Of a stretch of 38,754 nt of DNA, positions 27,672-36,835 are shown piece after piece. Below the pieces are notes generated by a model. It was not told the DNA's origin, made no database searches, and saw only the letters and a list, made by a program, of their open reading frames with translations. This stretch comes from Bacteriovoracaceae bacterium (lineage in GTDB: Bacteria; Bdellovibrionota; Bacteriovoracia; Bacteriovoracales; Bacteriovoracaceae): contig JAHDHG010000004.1 in the NCBI GenBank assembly GCA_020631435.1, forward strand, positions 1 through 38,754, written 5' to 3'. The position numbers and the translations under genes were made by a program. Each line of letters begins with the position of its first letter. The first letter of the stretch is position 1.

Positions 27672-29165
27672 GTGAAGAGATATTTAATTTTATTATCTAC
27701 AGTTATTCCTAGGTTTAAAATTTATTTAAATTCTAAGAATTCAAGGAATTGGTTTGAAAAAAACTGGGAAGAAACATATCAATTTCTAAATAAATCTGAA
27801 TTTTGGAATGAAAAGCTAAAAAAAAAGTTAAATGATAATAAATGTACAGATTTTAGTTTTTACCAGGAAGAGTTTCTGGAAAACGACACTGGAATAAATT
27901 ACTTGAACAATGAAGATATTCTTTTTTATGCACAAAGTGGGGGAAGTTCAGGGCCTCCAAAATATTTTCCGATTACAAGGACTTATTTGAATCAGTTGCA
28001 AAAAACTATACCTCCTTTTTTATTTCAAATGATTATAAAGTTTAGATCTCTGTTTAAAAAATCTAAAAAAATTTTATATCTTGTTTCTCCATTTGATTCA
28101 GATCAAAAAGAAAAAAAGATTAAAAAAGGATATATTAGCTCTTTTAATTATGTGAATATTCCAGATTTTCTTGCTAATTATTACGCTATTCCTAAGAATG
28201 AAATTGAGTCTGATAAAAACTTTTTAAATAGATCTTTATGTTATGCTTTGGCATCAGATTTAAGCTGTATTTATTCTGTTACACCCGCATCAATATCTAG
28301 CTTCATGAAAGAGCTTGAAAGTAATTTTGATAGAATAAAGAAACATTTAACGAGGGAAGTTCTTGATGAGGACTTGCCAATTATAGAAATTTCCAGGCAA
28401 AGAATATCATTCCTTAAATCTTTTACTGGAAAAGTAGGATTCAAAACGATTTGGCCCAATATAGAATATATATGTTGTTGGACTACTAGTATTTGTCATC
28501 AGCAAATGCTTCAGCTTCATCATCATTATGGATATATTCCAACTATTAATGGAATTTATGCTGCTACAGAAGGATGGATGACTGTACCTTTATTAAATAT
28601 ACCAGGTGATGGTGGAGTAGTTAATCTTGATTCAGCAATCATAGAATTTGTGGATTTGGAAACTGACAAAATTTTTAGGCCCTGGGAAGTGGAAAAAAAT
28701 CAAAAGTATGAAATATTAATTACTAATAAAATGGGCCTTGTGAGGTATCGAATAGGTGATATAGTTTTATGTACTGGCTTTTATCATGAAATGCCAATTA
28801 TTGAATTTTATTCTAAAAAATCTGGTGAGTTAAGTCTTGGAAATGCTGTTGTCTCAGAAACAAATTTAGTAAACATTATTTCAAAATATTTTTCAAATGA
28901 TGATGATTTTTTTATTGCTCCTCAAAAAGATAATGTTGGTCTTCATATTTCTTCCAGGCTGAAACAGCTAAGCTCAAAAGATTTAGATTCTATAGACTTA
29001 AAAATTCAAAGTACCAATTTAAATTATAAGAAATACAGGCAGTCTGGTGGTATTTCTCGGATTTCAAATGAAATTTTACCAAGAGAGAATAATTTATGGA
29101 AAGAAGTCGTAGGGAATATTAAAGGTCAAAAGAAAAGAAAGTACTTATATAAAGAAACTATTTAA
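27672..29165 (+). CDS. GH3-family acyl-acid amido synthetase-like protein
   Basis: GTG start; 497 aa; AQSGGSSGPPKYFPIT adenylation loop, 'GIYAATEGWM', 'YEILITNKMGLVRYRIGDIV'. Confidence 0.85.
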   Translation: MKRYLILLSTVIPRFKIYLNSKNSRNWFEKNWEETYQFLNKSEFWNEKLKKKLNDNKCTDFSFYQEEFLENDTGINYLNNEDILFYAQSGGSSGPPKYFPITRTYLNQLQKTIPPFLFQMIIKFRSLFKKSKKILYLVSPFDSDQKEKKIKKGYISSFNYVNIPDFLANYYAIPKNEIESDKNFLNRSLCYALASDLSCIYSVTPASISSFMKELESNFDRIKKHLTREVLDEDLPIIEISRQRISFLKSFTGKVGFKTIWPNIEYICCWTTSICHQQMLQLHHHYGYIPTINGIYAATEGWMTVPLLNIPGDGGVVNLDSAIIEFVDLETDKIFRPWEVEKNQKYEILITNKMGLVRYRIGDIVLCTGFYHEMPIIEFYSKKSGELSLGNAVVSETNLVNIISKYFSNDDDFFIAPQKDNVGLHISSRLKQLSSKDLDSIDLKIQSTNLNYKKYRQSGGISRISNEILPRENNLWKEVVGNIKGQKKRKYLYKETI

Positions 29166-30040
29166 TTTTGTTTTTTAAAAAATGGGTAAAGGGCCTGTCT
29201 TAGAATATTATCGTTTGAGATATTTCTTTTCTTTACTCCCACTTCAATTTTTCTATTATTCTGAGTATATTTTTTGGGACTTATATAAGTTCCAAAAACT
29301 AAATCCCATACAACTAATGCTGATCCAAAATTTGAATTCCCTTCTTTCATGTCTATCGAATGATGAATTTTATGTGCATTCGGTCCCATAATCAGATATT
29401 CAAATGGTCCAATTCTTAAATCAGTATTAGAGTGTACAAAAGTACCAAGAAAGGAATTAGGAATTAAAAAATAAATAAAAATTTCATCGGGAACGCCAAG
29501 AAAGAATAAAAAGCTATACATAAAAATCTGTTGAAAAATTCTCTCTATAATACTATTTCGTCCAGCTTTAAAAACATTTAAATTAGGGGAATCATGGTGT
29601 AGTTCATGCATCTTCCAAAGAAGAGGGTGTGAATGATGTAGTCGATGTTGAATATATCTACCTAGATCAGCAACCAAAAATATAATTATTACTTGGATTA
29701 CTATCGGTAATTGACTTGGCCATAAAGTAGAATTTGAAAGATTACTTACATAGATCCCCAAATTTCCAAAAATATTTATCGTTAAAATATTTCCAATCGA
29801 AGCGCCAAGAAAAGTTCCAAAGACGTTATGAAACAAATCATTTTTTAGTTCTGGCTCATGATTCCATTTCTTTTTATAGGGAATAACACGCTCTAATGCA
29901 TACATAGTTAAAAAAACTATGATAGACATAATTAACAAAACCTTTGATTTATCTGTTCCTTTTTGTATTAAATCTATAGTAATCCATGAAAATGAAAGAA
30001 GTAGAATAGGGAAGGCAGTGTACTGTATAATTTTTTTCAT
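29162..30040 (-). CDS. Fatty acid hydroxylase / sterol desaturase superfamily membrane protein
   Basis: His-box motifs HRLHHS, HELHHD, HKIHHS; multiple TM segments. Confidence 0.93.
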   Translation of the reverse strand: MKKIIQYTAFPILLLSFSWITIDLIQKGTDKSKVLLIMSIIVFLTMYALERVIPYKKKWNHEPELKNDLFHNVFGTFLGASIGNILTINIFGNLGIYVSNLSNSTLWPSQLPIVIQVIIIFLVADLGRYIQHRLHHSHPLLWKMHELHHDSPNLNVFKAGRNSIIERIFQQIFMYSFLFFLGVPDEIFIYFLIPNSFLGTFVHSNTDLRIGPFEYLIMGPNAHKIHHSIDMKEGNSNFGSALVVWDLVFGTYISPKKYTQNNRKIEVGVKKRNISNDNILRQALYPFFKKQN

Positions 30041-30702
30041 GATTTATATTCCCCTGGAGAAACTTTAGAATTGTCAGGAAACTTCTTTTTAAAAAGTACA
30101 TTATTCCCCCCAATCATTGAATTCTCTCCGATCTCTGTTCCAAGATAAAGTTTTGAATGAGTTCCAATAAGTGAATTTTTTTTAACAGTAACAGGTCTTA
30201 ATATCAATGCATCTTTTGTGAGTGTATGACAACTAATAGTGACTCTATCTCCTATAGTACATCCCTCTTCTATTGTAATTAAGGAAAGATCAATTAAGTT
30301 CACATACACTGAACTATTAATTCCAAAAGCTATATTAGCTCTCATAGCTTTCCAGTAGAGAAATTTAAAAATTGAAAAAGATAATATTAACTCTTGAATT
30401 TGGGAAACCCTGATTGATCTTTCGAGGCCAAGATTTAAATACCATGCGATGAAGTTTTTATTGAGGCCAACTTTTGTAACACCTCTTTTTAGTTTTGGGA
30501 TAAATGTTTTTAAAATACCTACTATGAAAATAAAGCTTAACACTAAGCTTAATGGAGATAAGATTATTAAAATCCATGAGGTATTTAAAGCAAACTGAAT
30601 CCATAGAATGAGTGCCGAATAAGCGCCAATCATTGGAAATAAAGTGAATAAATAAGATACGAAATCTCCAAATAAGACCATCGTATTTTGATTTTTTTTC
30701 AT
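30037..30702 (-). CDS. Membrane protein with left-handed beta-helix (hexapeptide) acyltransferase-like domain
   Basis: Two N-terminal TM segments then hexapeptide repeats 'LITIEEGCTIGDRVTISCHTLTKDALILRPVTVKKNSLIGTHSKLYLGTEIGENSMIGGNNVLF'. Confidence 0.7.
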   Translation of the reverse strand: MKKNQNTMVLFGDFVSYLFTLFPMIGAYSALILWIQFALNTSWILIILSPLSLVLSFIFIVGILKTFIPKLKRGVTKVGLNKNFIAWYLNLGLERSIRVSQIQELILSFSIFKFLYWKAMRANIAFGINSSVYVNLIDLSLITIEEGCTIGDRVTISCHTLTKDALILRPVTVKKNSLIGTHSKLYLGTEIGENSMIGGNNVLFKKKFPDNSKVSPGEYKS

Positions 30703-30771
30703 CGGAGCGATTTTATCGCATCATCTACATTTATGAGCAATTTTTGAGTTTTTTACAGACGTGTACAATAT

Positions 30772-32007
30772 TTAGACAGATTTTGAGAGTATTTCTAAAT
30801 AAACCTCTTGGCTTGGAGAAAGAGTGATTTTATCAATTGGGTTAATCTCTTTATCAGGCTTTTTAAACTTAATATTTTTTTCTTTTAAGGTTTCTAATAT
30901 TGTCTTTATTTCAGTAAGTGCCATATGTTCTCCAATGCATCTTCTGGAATGAGAACCAAATGGAATAAAATGAAAATTTTTAGATAACTGAGAGAGTGTT
31001 AATTGGCTCCATCTTGTAGGATTAAAATTAGTATCACCATATACTTCTATATTTCTTTGAATTTTATATATATTTATATAAATAGGAAGACCTTTTTTAA
31101 ATTTAAATTTCTCATAATTAATATCTTCTATTGCTGCCCTGGTTAGTCTCCAAACTGCTGGATAAAGTCTCAAGGTTTCAAATGCTAGGTTATCGATATT
31201 TACAGATTCTAAGTTAATATTGTTTTTTGCAAGTTGGTACAATGCCCAAGTGATAGTATTTGATGATGTTTCATGTCCAGCTAAAAGAAGTGTAATAATT
31301 TCATCCCTTATGAGATAAATGTCATCTTCATCCTTATAGACTTTACTTAAATGACTAACTAATGAACCTTCGAAAGTTGAAGTAGATGAGATAATTTCAT
31401 TTGTTAAGTTATAAAGTTCTTCCTTAGCAATATTTATTTTTTTTTGAATTTCTTTATGACTTAGGTTTTTTAATCTTTGAGAATGATAAATTTCTAGTAG
31501 GTTTTTAGTGATTCTCGTCACTGATTCTTGTTGATCTTTACTCAGATCGCCAAATAATACTTTTCCAAGTATGTCTAATGAAAGCTGAGTAGAAAAATCC
31601 ATGATATTTATTACTTCATTTTGCTTCCAAGAGTTTATTTTCTGCAAAGTAATATTTCTTATAAATTCTACAAATGAATTGATATTTGCTTTATTAAACA
31701 TCGGAAGCAAGTTTCTTCTTTGATTGAGATGATTTTTTCCTTTTGCTGTCAGTACTCCTTCTCCAAGGATATCTCCGATCGCTCTAAGTTCGCCAAGCTT
31801 TTCAAAATCTCTTCCTGTCTTTGAAATGATAAACTGTGCTAATTTTGCATCATTAACAATGTAAAATTGAGAAAACCCCATCTTTATTAAGATTATTTTA
31901 TTATCAAAATCATTAGAAACTTGTTGAAAAAACATAAAAATATCTTTCTTAATAAGATTGATATATTTTGAATCAGATTTAATTTTAATTTCTTTGATCA
32001 TATTCAT
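30772..32007 (-). CDS. Cytochrome P450
   Basis: I-helix AGHETSSNTITW, ETLRLYP, heme loop FIPFGSHSRRCIGEHMALTE. Confidence 0.96.
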   Translation of the reverse strand: MNMIKEIKIKSDSKYINLIKKDIFMFFQQVSNDFDNKIILIKMGFSQFYIVNDAKLAQFIISKTGRDFEKLGELRAIGDILGEGVLTAKGKNHLNQRRNLLPMFNKANINSFVEFIRNITLQKINSWKQNEVINIMDFSTQLSLDILGKVLFGDLSKDQQESVTRITKNLLEIYHSQRLKNLSHKEIQKKINIAKEELYNLTNEIISSTSTFEGSLVSHLSKVYKDEDDIYLIRDEIITLLLAGHETSSNTITWALYQLAKNNINLESVNIDNLAFETLRLYPAVWRLTRAAIEDINYEKFKFKKGLPIYINIYKIQRNIEVYGDTNFNPTRWSQLTLSQLSKNFHFIPFGSHSRRCIGEHMALTEIKTILETLKEKNIKFKKPDKEINPIDKITLSPSQEVYLEILSKSV

Positions 32008-32063
32008 TATGTAAATTTTACTATTTTCTAATATTTTATGACTATTATTGATATGATGTGCCT

Positions 32064-33206
32064 ATGAGAAAAATTGTTTTTTTCTTTTTTGTGGTTTCAT
32101 TGCCTACTCTGGCAGTGGTAGCTCCTATCAAGCTTTTGTTTGACTCTAATGAAGGTTGGGAATCTAGAATAAAGTTAATCAGAAATGCTAAGAAATCTAT
32201 AAATATACAGACCTTCTTATTGTCTAATGATGAGTATGGTAGTCAGTTAATAAAGGAGCTGATTAATAAGAGTAAAGCAGGGGTAGAAGTTAAACTAATT
32301 TTTGATAACCTACTTTCTAATAATTTTGTGAGTAAAATTTCTAGAAAGGAAACCCTAGATGAACCTTTAGAAAAGTTAGTTGCTGCCGGTGGTAAAGTTA
32401 AAATTACTAATAAAGAATGGCGATTTAATAATCTTTTTGTCTCGAATCACAAAAAAATGATGGTTATAGATGAAGAATATATCATTGTTGGCGGAAGGAA
32501 TATTGATAAGATTCAATTTGATAACGATAACCCTAACAAGTTTGAGGATCTTGATTTGTTAATTCAATCTAAAGGATTAGCGAAAGAGATGCTTGATGAT
32601 TTTAATTTCACTTTTGATAATACGAAATTTCAATTTACTTGTTCAAGTAATCAAGTGTTAATAACTAAACCTCTTCCTTTGATCTATGAAGATTTTGATT
32701 TTAATTTAGAGTCTGATGCTTATTATCTTTTTAAGCATTCTAAATTTAATAAAAACACAGGAAGTTTAAATCCCAAAATAAGAGAGATGATTTATTCTAC
32801 GGAAAATAATCTGATTATTTCTACTCTTTATTTAGATGAAGAATTATATGAATTACTTTTAACTTTAAAGAATAAAAATATTCAAGTTGAGATACTAACT
32901 AACTCTGGTTACAATAGTCGATATCCTCCATACAAATTTAAATATCCTAGAGTGTGTAAGAAGATTAAAAATAATTTATCATTTGTTAAAATCTTTAACC
33001 CCAAAAATAGTAAGACGAATCATGCAAAATTTATTGTTAAAGATAATTATGTTGCTTTAGTGGGAAGTCATAACCTCGATCATAATTCTTTTCACAGAGA
33101 TAATGAGAATGCTGTTTTACTCTTTGGAGTTGATTTTATTACATCGTTTAAGGAAGAAATTAAAAAGTATAAAAATTCGCTTTTTGTAGAAAGCACTTGT
33201 AATTAA
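32064..33206 (+). CDS. Secreted phospholipase D-like protein (two HKD motifs)
   Basis: Signal peptide MRKIVFFFFVVSLPTLAVVAP; HKKMMVIDEEYIIVGGRNID and HAKFIVKDNYVALVGSHNLD; start ATG 32064 or GTG 32058. Confidence 0.9.
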   Translation: MRKIVFFFFVVSLPTLAVVAPIKLLFDSNEGWESRIKLIRNAKKSINIQTFLLSNDEYGSQLIKELINKSKAGVEVKLIFDNLLSNNFVSKISRKETLDEPLEKLVAAGGKVKITNKEWRFNNLFVSNHKKMMVIDEEYIIVGGRNIDKIQFDNDNPNKFEDLDLLIQSKGLAKEMLDDFNFTFDNTKFQFTCSSNQVLITKPLPLIYEDFDFNLESDAYYLFKHSKFNKNTGSLNPKIREMIYSTENNLIISTLYLDEELYELLLTLKNKNIQVEILTNSGYNSRYPPYKFKYPRVCKKIKNNLSFVKIFNPKNSKTNHAKFIVKDNYVALVGSHNLDHNSFHRDNENAVLLFGVDFITSFKEEIKKYKNSLFVESTCN

Positions 33207-34504
33207 GTTGCGATTTCTTCAAGTCGTTTGAACAATTCTTCTACAGAGATAACAGAATCTAAAATACCTTGTTCTTTAAAGTCACTATAATCAGAATCTT
33301 CTTTTTCGTGATTTTTCTTCCAGATCTCCAGAAGAGGTTTAGATTTTTCCAATAAGGTTGCAATCAGCTTAGAGTCCATTATACCTATGTTCGTATTTTC
33401 TAAAGCTAAAATTTTCTCCCCACCGAGAAAAGGAGGCATGGTTAAAAGTGAAGATCCTCCAAAGCAGTTGCCATAAACAACTCCTTGTTTTTTATGAGGG
33501 AAATCTATCATCATTGAGCTTAGATCATAAATTGCTCTAGCTATATTTTTATTATTCTCTTGAATTCTTGGATCTCCTCCGGCTGTGTTTATAATCGATA
33601 CAGCAGGAATGTTTAAAAACCTAAAAAGATGAAGGCTGTCTTTATATTTATTGATATCCTCAACGGTCATCATATTAGCTTTTTTGAAAGGATTAAGAAG
33701 TAAACCAACTCTTCCAGATTTTAAATTTAAAATGAAAGCCTTAAGAGATTTACCTTTGCTTTGAAAAATTTCAGGTGATTTTCTTGTCAGAGCTGTAAGG
33801 TTTTCTTCCAAAGAAGAATTAATATTTACTTTATAATCAATAGAATTAGAACTTAAAATTAATTTAATTTTCGAAAAAATATCTTTTTTTTCTTTAATTA
33901 TCTCAGAGACCAGATCATTATTATCCATCATTACTTCAGCAGAACAAGATTCTTGAAAGTCTAGAGATTCTCCGAAAAATCTTTTAAATATTTCAGGGCC
34001 GGTTAGATTGAAACTAGTTTTTTCGGAAAGAGCAATTCTATACTGACCTAAAGAGTATAACACAGCACTTAACCCTAAGCTATAGCCCAGTGAGACGGTG
34101 AGATATAGGTTAGATTCTGAGAATTTTTTGATCTTTGGAAGAAGTGAAAATGTATTTTTAAAAACTTTCCTTCCATCTTGAACCCTAACACCTATTGAAT
34201 TGCAAAAGTAGATGATAGGAAGTTTATGTTCTTCACAACTTTCTATGAATGCTCCAACTCTATGGGAGTTTTCCTCGCCAAAGCTAGATCCAAGAGTTCT
34301 GAAATCATTGTATAGAATACCTATTTTTCTTCCATTGATGAAACCAAAGAAAGTAATCATTCCATCAAAAGATCGTCTTAAAATCTTTTGATTGTTTTCA
34401 GAGAGATAGAAAATAAGCTCTGATTCAGTATCAAACAATTCTCGGATTTCTTTAATAAATACAGGTCCAGATCCGGTAAATGAAATATTTACATATTTTC
34501 TCAT
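33203..34504 (-). CDS. Acyl-CoA carboxylase carboxyltransferase-like protein
   Basis: 433 aa crotonase-fold CT: 'HKLPIIYFCNSIGVRVQDGRKVF', 'TSFNLTGPEIFKRFFGESLDF', 'LFRFLNIPAVSIINTAGGDPRIQENN', 'GNCFGGSSLLTMPPFLGG'. Confidence 0.8.
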   Translation of the reverse strand: MRKYVNISFTGSGPVFIKEIRELFDTESELIFYLSENNQKILRRSFDGMITFFGFINGRKIGILYNDFRTLGSSFGEENSHRVGAFIESCEEHKLPIIYFCNSIGVRVQDGRKVFKNTFSLLPKIKKFSESNLYLTVSLGYSLGLSAVLYSLGQYRIALSEKTSFNLTGPEIFKRFFGESLDFQESCSAEVMMDNNDLVSEIIKEKKDIFSKIKLILSSNSIDYKVNINSSLEENLTALTRKSPEIFQSKGKSLKAFILNLKSGRVGLLLNPFKKANMMTVEDINKYKDSLHLFRFLNIPAVSIINTAGGDPRIQENNKNIARAIYDLSSMMIDFPHKKQGVVYGNCFGGSSLLTMPPFLGGEKILALENTNIGIMDSKLIATLLEKSKPLLEIWKKNHEKEDSDYSDFKEQGILDSVISVEELFKRLEEIAT

Positions 34505-34509
34505 ATTCT

Positions 34510-34538
34510 TTGATTCTGATCGGTATAGGTGCTATAAA
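34510..34538 (+). promoter_or_regulatory. Candidate sigma70-like promoter for the ACP-FAAL-ACP-SDR-KASIII operon
   Basis: TTGATT - 17 bp - TATAAA, about 48 bp upstream of the ATG at 34586. Confidence 0.5.
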
Positions 34539-34585
34539 CTTGAGCAAATACTGCGTTGCATTGTTTTTGGAGGGAGGGGAAAACT

Positions 34586-34822
34586 ATGGAAGCATTACAC
34601 GATTTCTTAAATCAAATCTTGATCAAACATGAGTATGTGAGCTCTGCTGTAACTTTAGAGGCTAAGCTTAAAGAAGACCTTGGGTTGGATAGTTTAGCAA
34701 TATTAACAATTGCTGATGAAATAGAGGAAGAATTTGATATATCTTTGGAAGCTGAAGACCTGTCGGAAGTGCCTAAAACGGTATCTGACTTGTTGAATTT
34801 GATTCAAAAAAGAAAAGGCTAA
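34586..34822 (+). CDS. Acyl carrier protein
   Basis: LGLDSLAILTIADEIEEEFDISL phosphopantetheine site; start reassigned to ATG 34586 with GGAGGG RBS upstream. Confidence 0.93.
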   Translation: MEALHDFLNQILIKHEYVSSAVTLEAKLKEDLGLDSLAILTIADEIEEEFDISLEAEDLSEVPKTVSDLLNLIQKRKG

Positions 34823-34827
34823 TCCAA

Positions 34828-36594
34828 TTGAAAAACTCATTTATCCCTAAGTTTTATCAGACAGTCAGTAGATGTCCTGAACAAGAAATTGTTTTTATGA
34901 ATAAGAAAGGAGAGTACCAAACTTATTCTTATCAAGATATATGGAATCGATCTCTCAAATATGCTCAATTTTTAGTTGAAAATAATATTAAGCCTGGAGA
35001 TGTTGTATCCATAATGCTCCAAACATCTATAGAATATTTATCTTTGTTTATAGCATGTCAGCAAGTTAGAGCTATTCCTGTTTCTCTTTATCCACCAAGT
35101 AGTTTCACTGACTTAGACGGTTGGGAAAAAAATACTATTAGAATGATTAAGTCAGTAGATGCAAAAGTTGTAATTACTGAAAATAAAATTTTAAAATTTA
35201 TAGATTTTTCATCAGCTTGTTCCTCAATTGATATTGATAAGTTTGAAAAGTTTAATGAAAGTGTTTTTAAAGTTGATACTTTATTCAAAAACTTTTCAGA
35301 AGAAGATCTTTGCTTCCTTCAGTTTAGTTCTGGGACCACAGGTAATCCAAAAGCAGTCATGGTTTCACAGTTTAATGCTATGAAAAATGTTGATTCCATT
35401 GATTCTTCATTAAGTGAAAATGAGTTGATCGGTGTTAGTTGGTTACCTCTTTATCATGATATGGGCCTAGTGGGATCACTTTTATATACAATAATTAAAG
35501 GTGGTAAGTTAATTTTAATTAAGCCTAATGATTTTATCATGAAACCATACTTGTGGCTTAAAGCAATTTCAGATCATAAAGCGACCGCGACAGTTGCTCC
35601 TAATTTTGCCTTTGGCTTAGTTTGTAAAAGAATGAAGCATAAAAGTCTTGAAGGGCTTGATCTATCATCTTTAGAATATGCCCTTTGTGGAGCAGAGATG
35701 ATTCATCAAGAAACAATAGATAAATTTTATAAAAAATTTGAGCCTATTGGCTTGAAAAAAAGTGCAGTGACGCCAGTTTATGGGATGGCTGAGTCAACAT
35801 TGGCCGTAACCTTTAGCAACTTCAAAGAAGAGATTATCTGGAAAACCTTTAATAGAGATTTTCTTTCTAGTGGAACAGCAATGGAAAGCTCTAGAGGAAT
35901 AACACTTTGTTCTTTAGGTGAGCCACTTAAAGAAATGAATGTAGATATTAGAGATGAAGAGAGTTCGTTATCTTTGCCAGAAGGAAAGGTTGGTAGAATT
36001 TTTGTTAGTGGATCTTCTGTTGTTAGTGGGTATTATAAAGATCCTGTTAAAACAAATGAAAATTTTCATTCAGGTGTTTTAGATACTGGAGATAGAGGAT
36101 TTCTTTACCAAGGTAATCTTTATATATGTGGAAGAGATAAAGATATTATTATTTCAAGAGGCCGAAACTATTATCCAGAAAAAATTGAAGAAAGAATTTT
36201 TCAAATTGAAAATATTAGAGAAGGTAAAGTGGTAGCCTCTAGTTACTGGGATGATATTAATGGTGCTGAAGAGATTGTGATCTTTGCAGAAATTAAAAAT
36301 ATAAAATCATTAGATGAAGAGTCTTTGAATAATATTAAATCACTTATTTTTTCTGAGGTATCAGTAGAAGGGATAAGAGCTAAAGAGGTTGTCCTGGTTG
36401 ATAAGGGTGTTTTACCAAGAACTTCTTCTGGAAAACTAAAAAGAAGAGAAACAGTTAAACTTTGGCGATCCGGTAGATTGATCAATTTTGAAGATGATTT
36501 TAAAGTTCGACTAAATTTGGTTAAAAGATATCTTAAAATAAAATTAGATTCGATGAACTTAAATTTAGGATTTAATAAGAAAAGGGCATCTTAA
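34828..36594 (+). CDS. Fatty acyl-AMP ligase (FAAL)-like
   Basis: 588 aa; LQFSSGTTGNPKAVMVS, WLPLYHDMGLVGSLL, YGMAESTLAVTFS, GRDKDIIISRGRNYYPEKIE, LPRTSSGKLKR. Confidence 0.92.
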   Translation: MKNSFIPKFYQTVSRCPEQEIVFMNKKGEYQTYSYQDIWNRSLKYAQFLVENNIKPGDVVSIMLQTSIEYLSLFIACQQVRAIPVSLYPPSSFTDLDGWEKNTIRMIKSVDAKVVITENKILKFIDFSSACSSIDIDKFEKFNESVFKVDTLFKNFSEEDLCFLQFSSGTTGNPKAVMVSQFNAMKNVDSIDSSLSENELIGVSWLPLYHDMGLVGSLLYTIIKGGKLILIKPNDFIMKPYLWLKAISDHKATATVAPNFAFGLVCKRMKHKSLEGLDLSSLEYALCGAEMIHQETIDKFYKKFEPIGLKKSAVTPVYGMAESTLAVTFSNFKEEIIWKTFNRDFLSSGTAMESSRGITLCSLGEPLKEMNVDIRDEESSLSLPEGKVGRIFVSGSSVVSGYYKDPVKTNENFHSGVLDTGDRGFLYQGNLYICGRDKDIIISRGRNYYPEKIEERIFQIENIREGKVVASSYWDDINGAEEIVIFAEIKNIKSLDEESLNNIKSLIFSEVSVEGIRAKEVVLVDKGVLPRTSSGKLKRRETVKLWRSGRLINFEDDFKVRLNLVKRYLKIKLDSMNLNLGFNKKRAS

Positions 36595-36598
36595 GCAA

Positions 36599-36835
36599 AT
36601 GAAAATTACATCAAGCATTATTGAATCTTTGAATGATATAGGAATTGAACAAATTCCTGAGAACCATTCTGAAATGCTCGAATCTTATGGTTTCGATAGT
36701 TTGATGTTGGTAATGTTTATTTCAAAAATTGAATCTAAGTTAAATATGAAATTAGACCTCTCAAGTTTGAAATTAGAATATTTCAGATCTATAGATTCGA
36801 TTACAGAATATCTAAATAAAGAAGTAAAAAGTTGA
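36599..36835 (+). CDS. Acyl carrier protein (second)
   Basis: YGFDSLMLVMFISKIESKLNMKLDL with DSL phosphopantetheine site. Confidence 0.88.
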   Translation: MKITSSIIESLNDIGIEQIPENHSEMLESYGFDSLMLVMFISKIESKLNMKLDLSSLKLEYFRSIDSITEYLNKEVKS

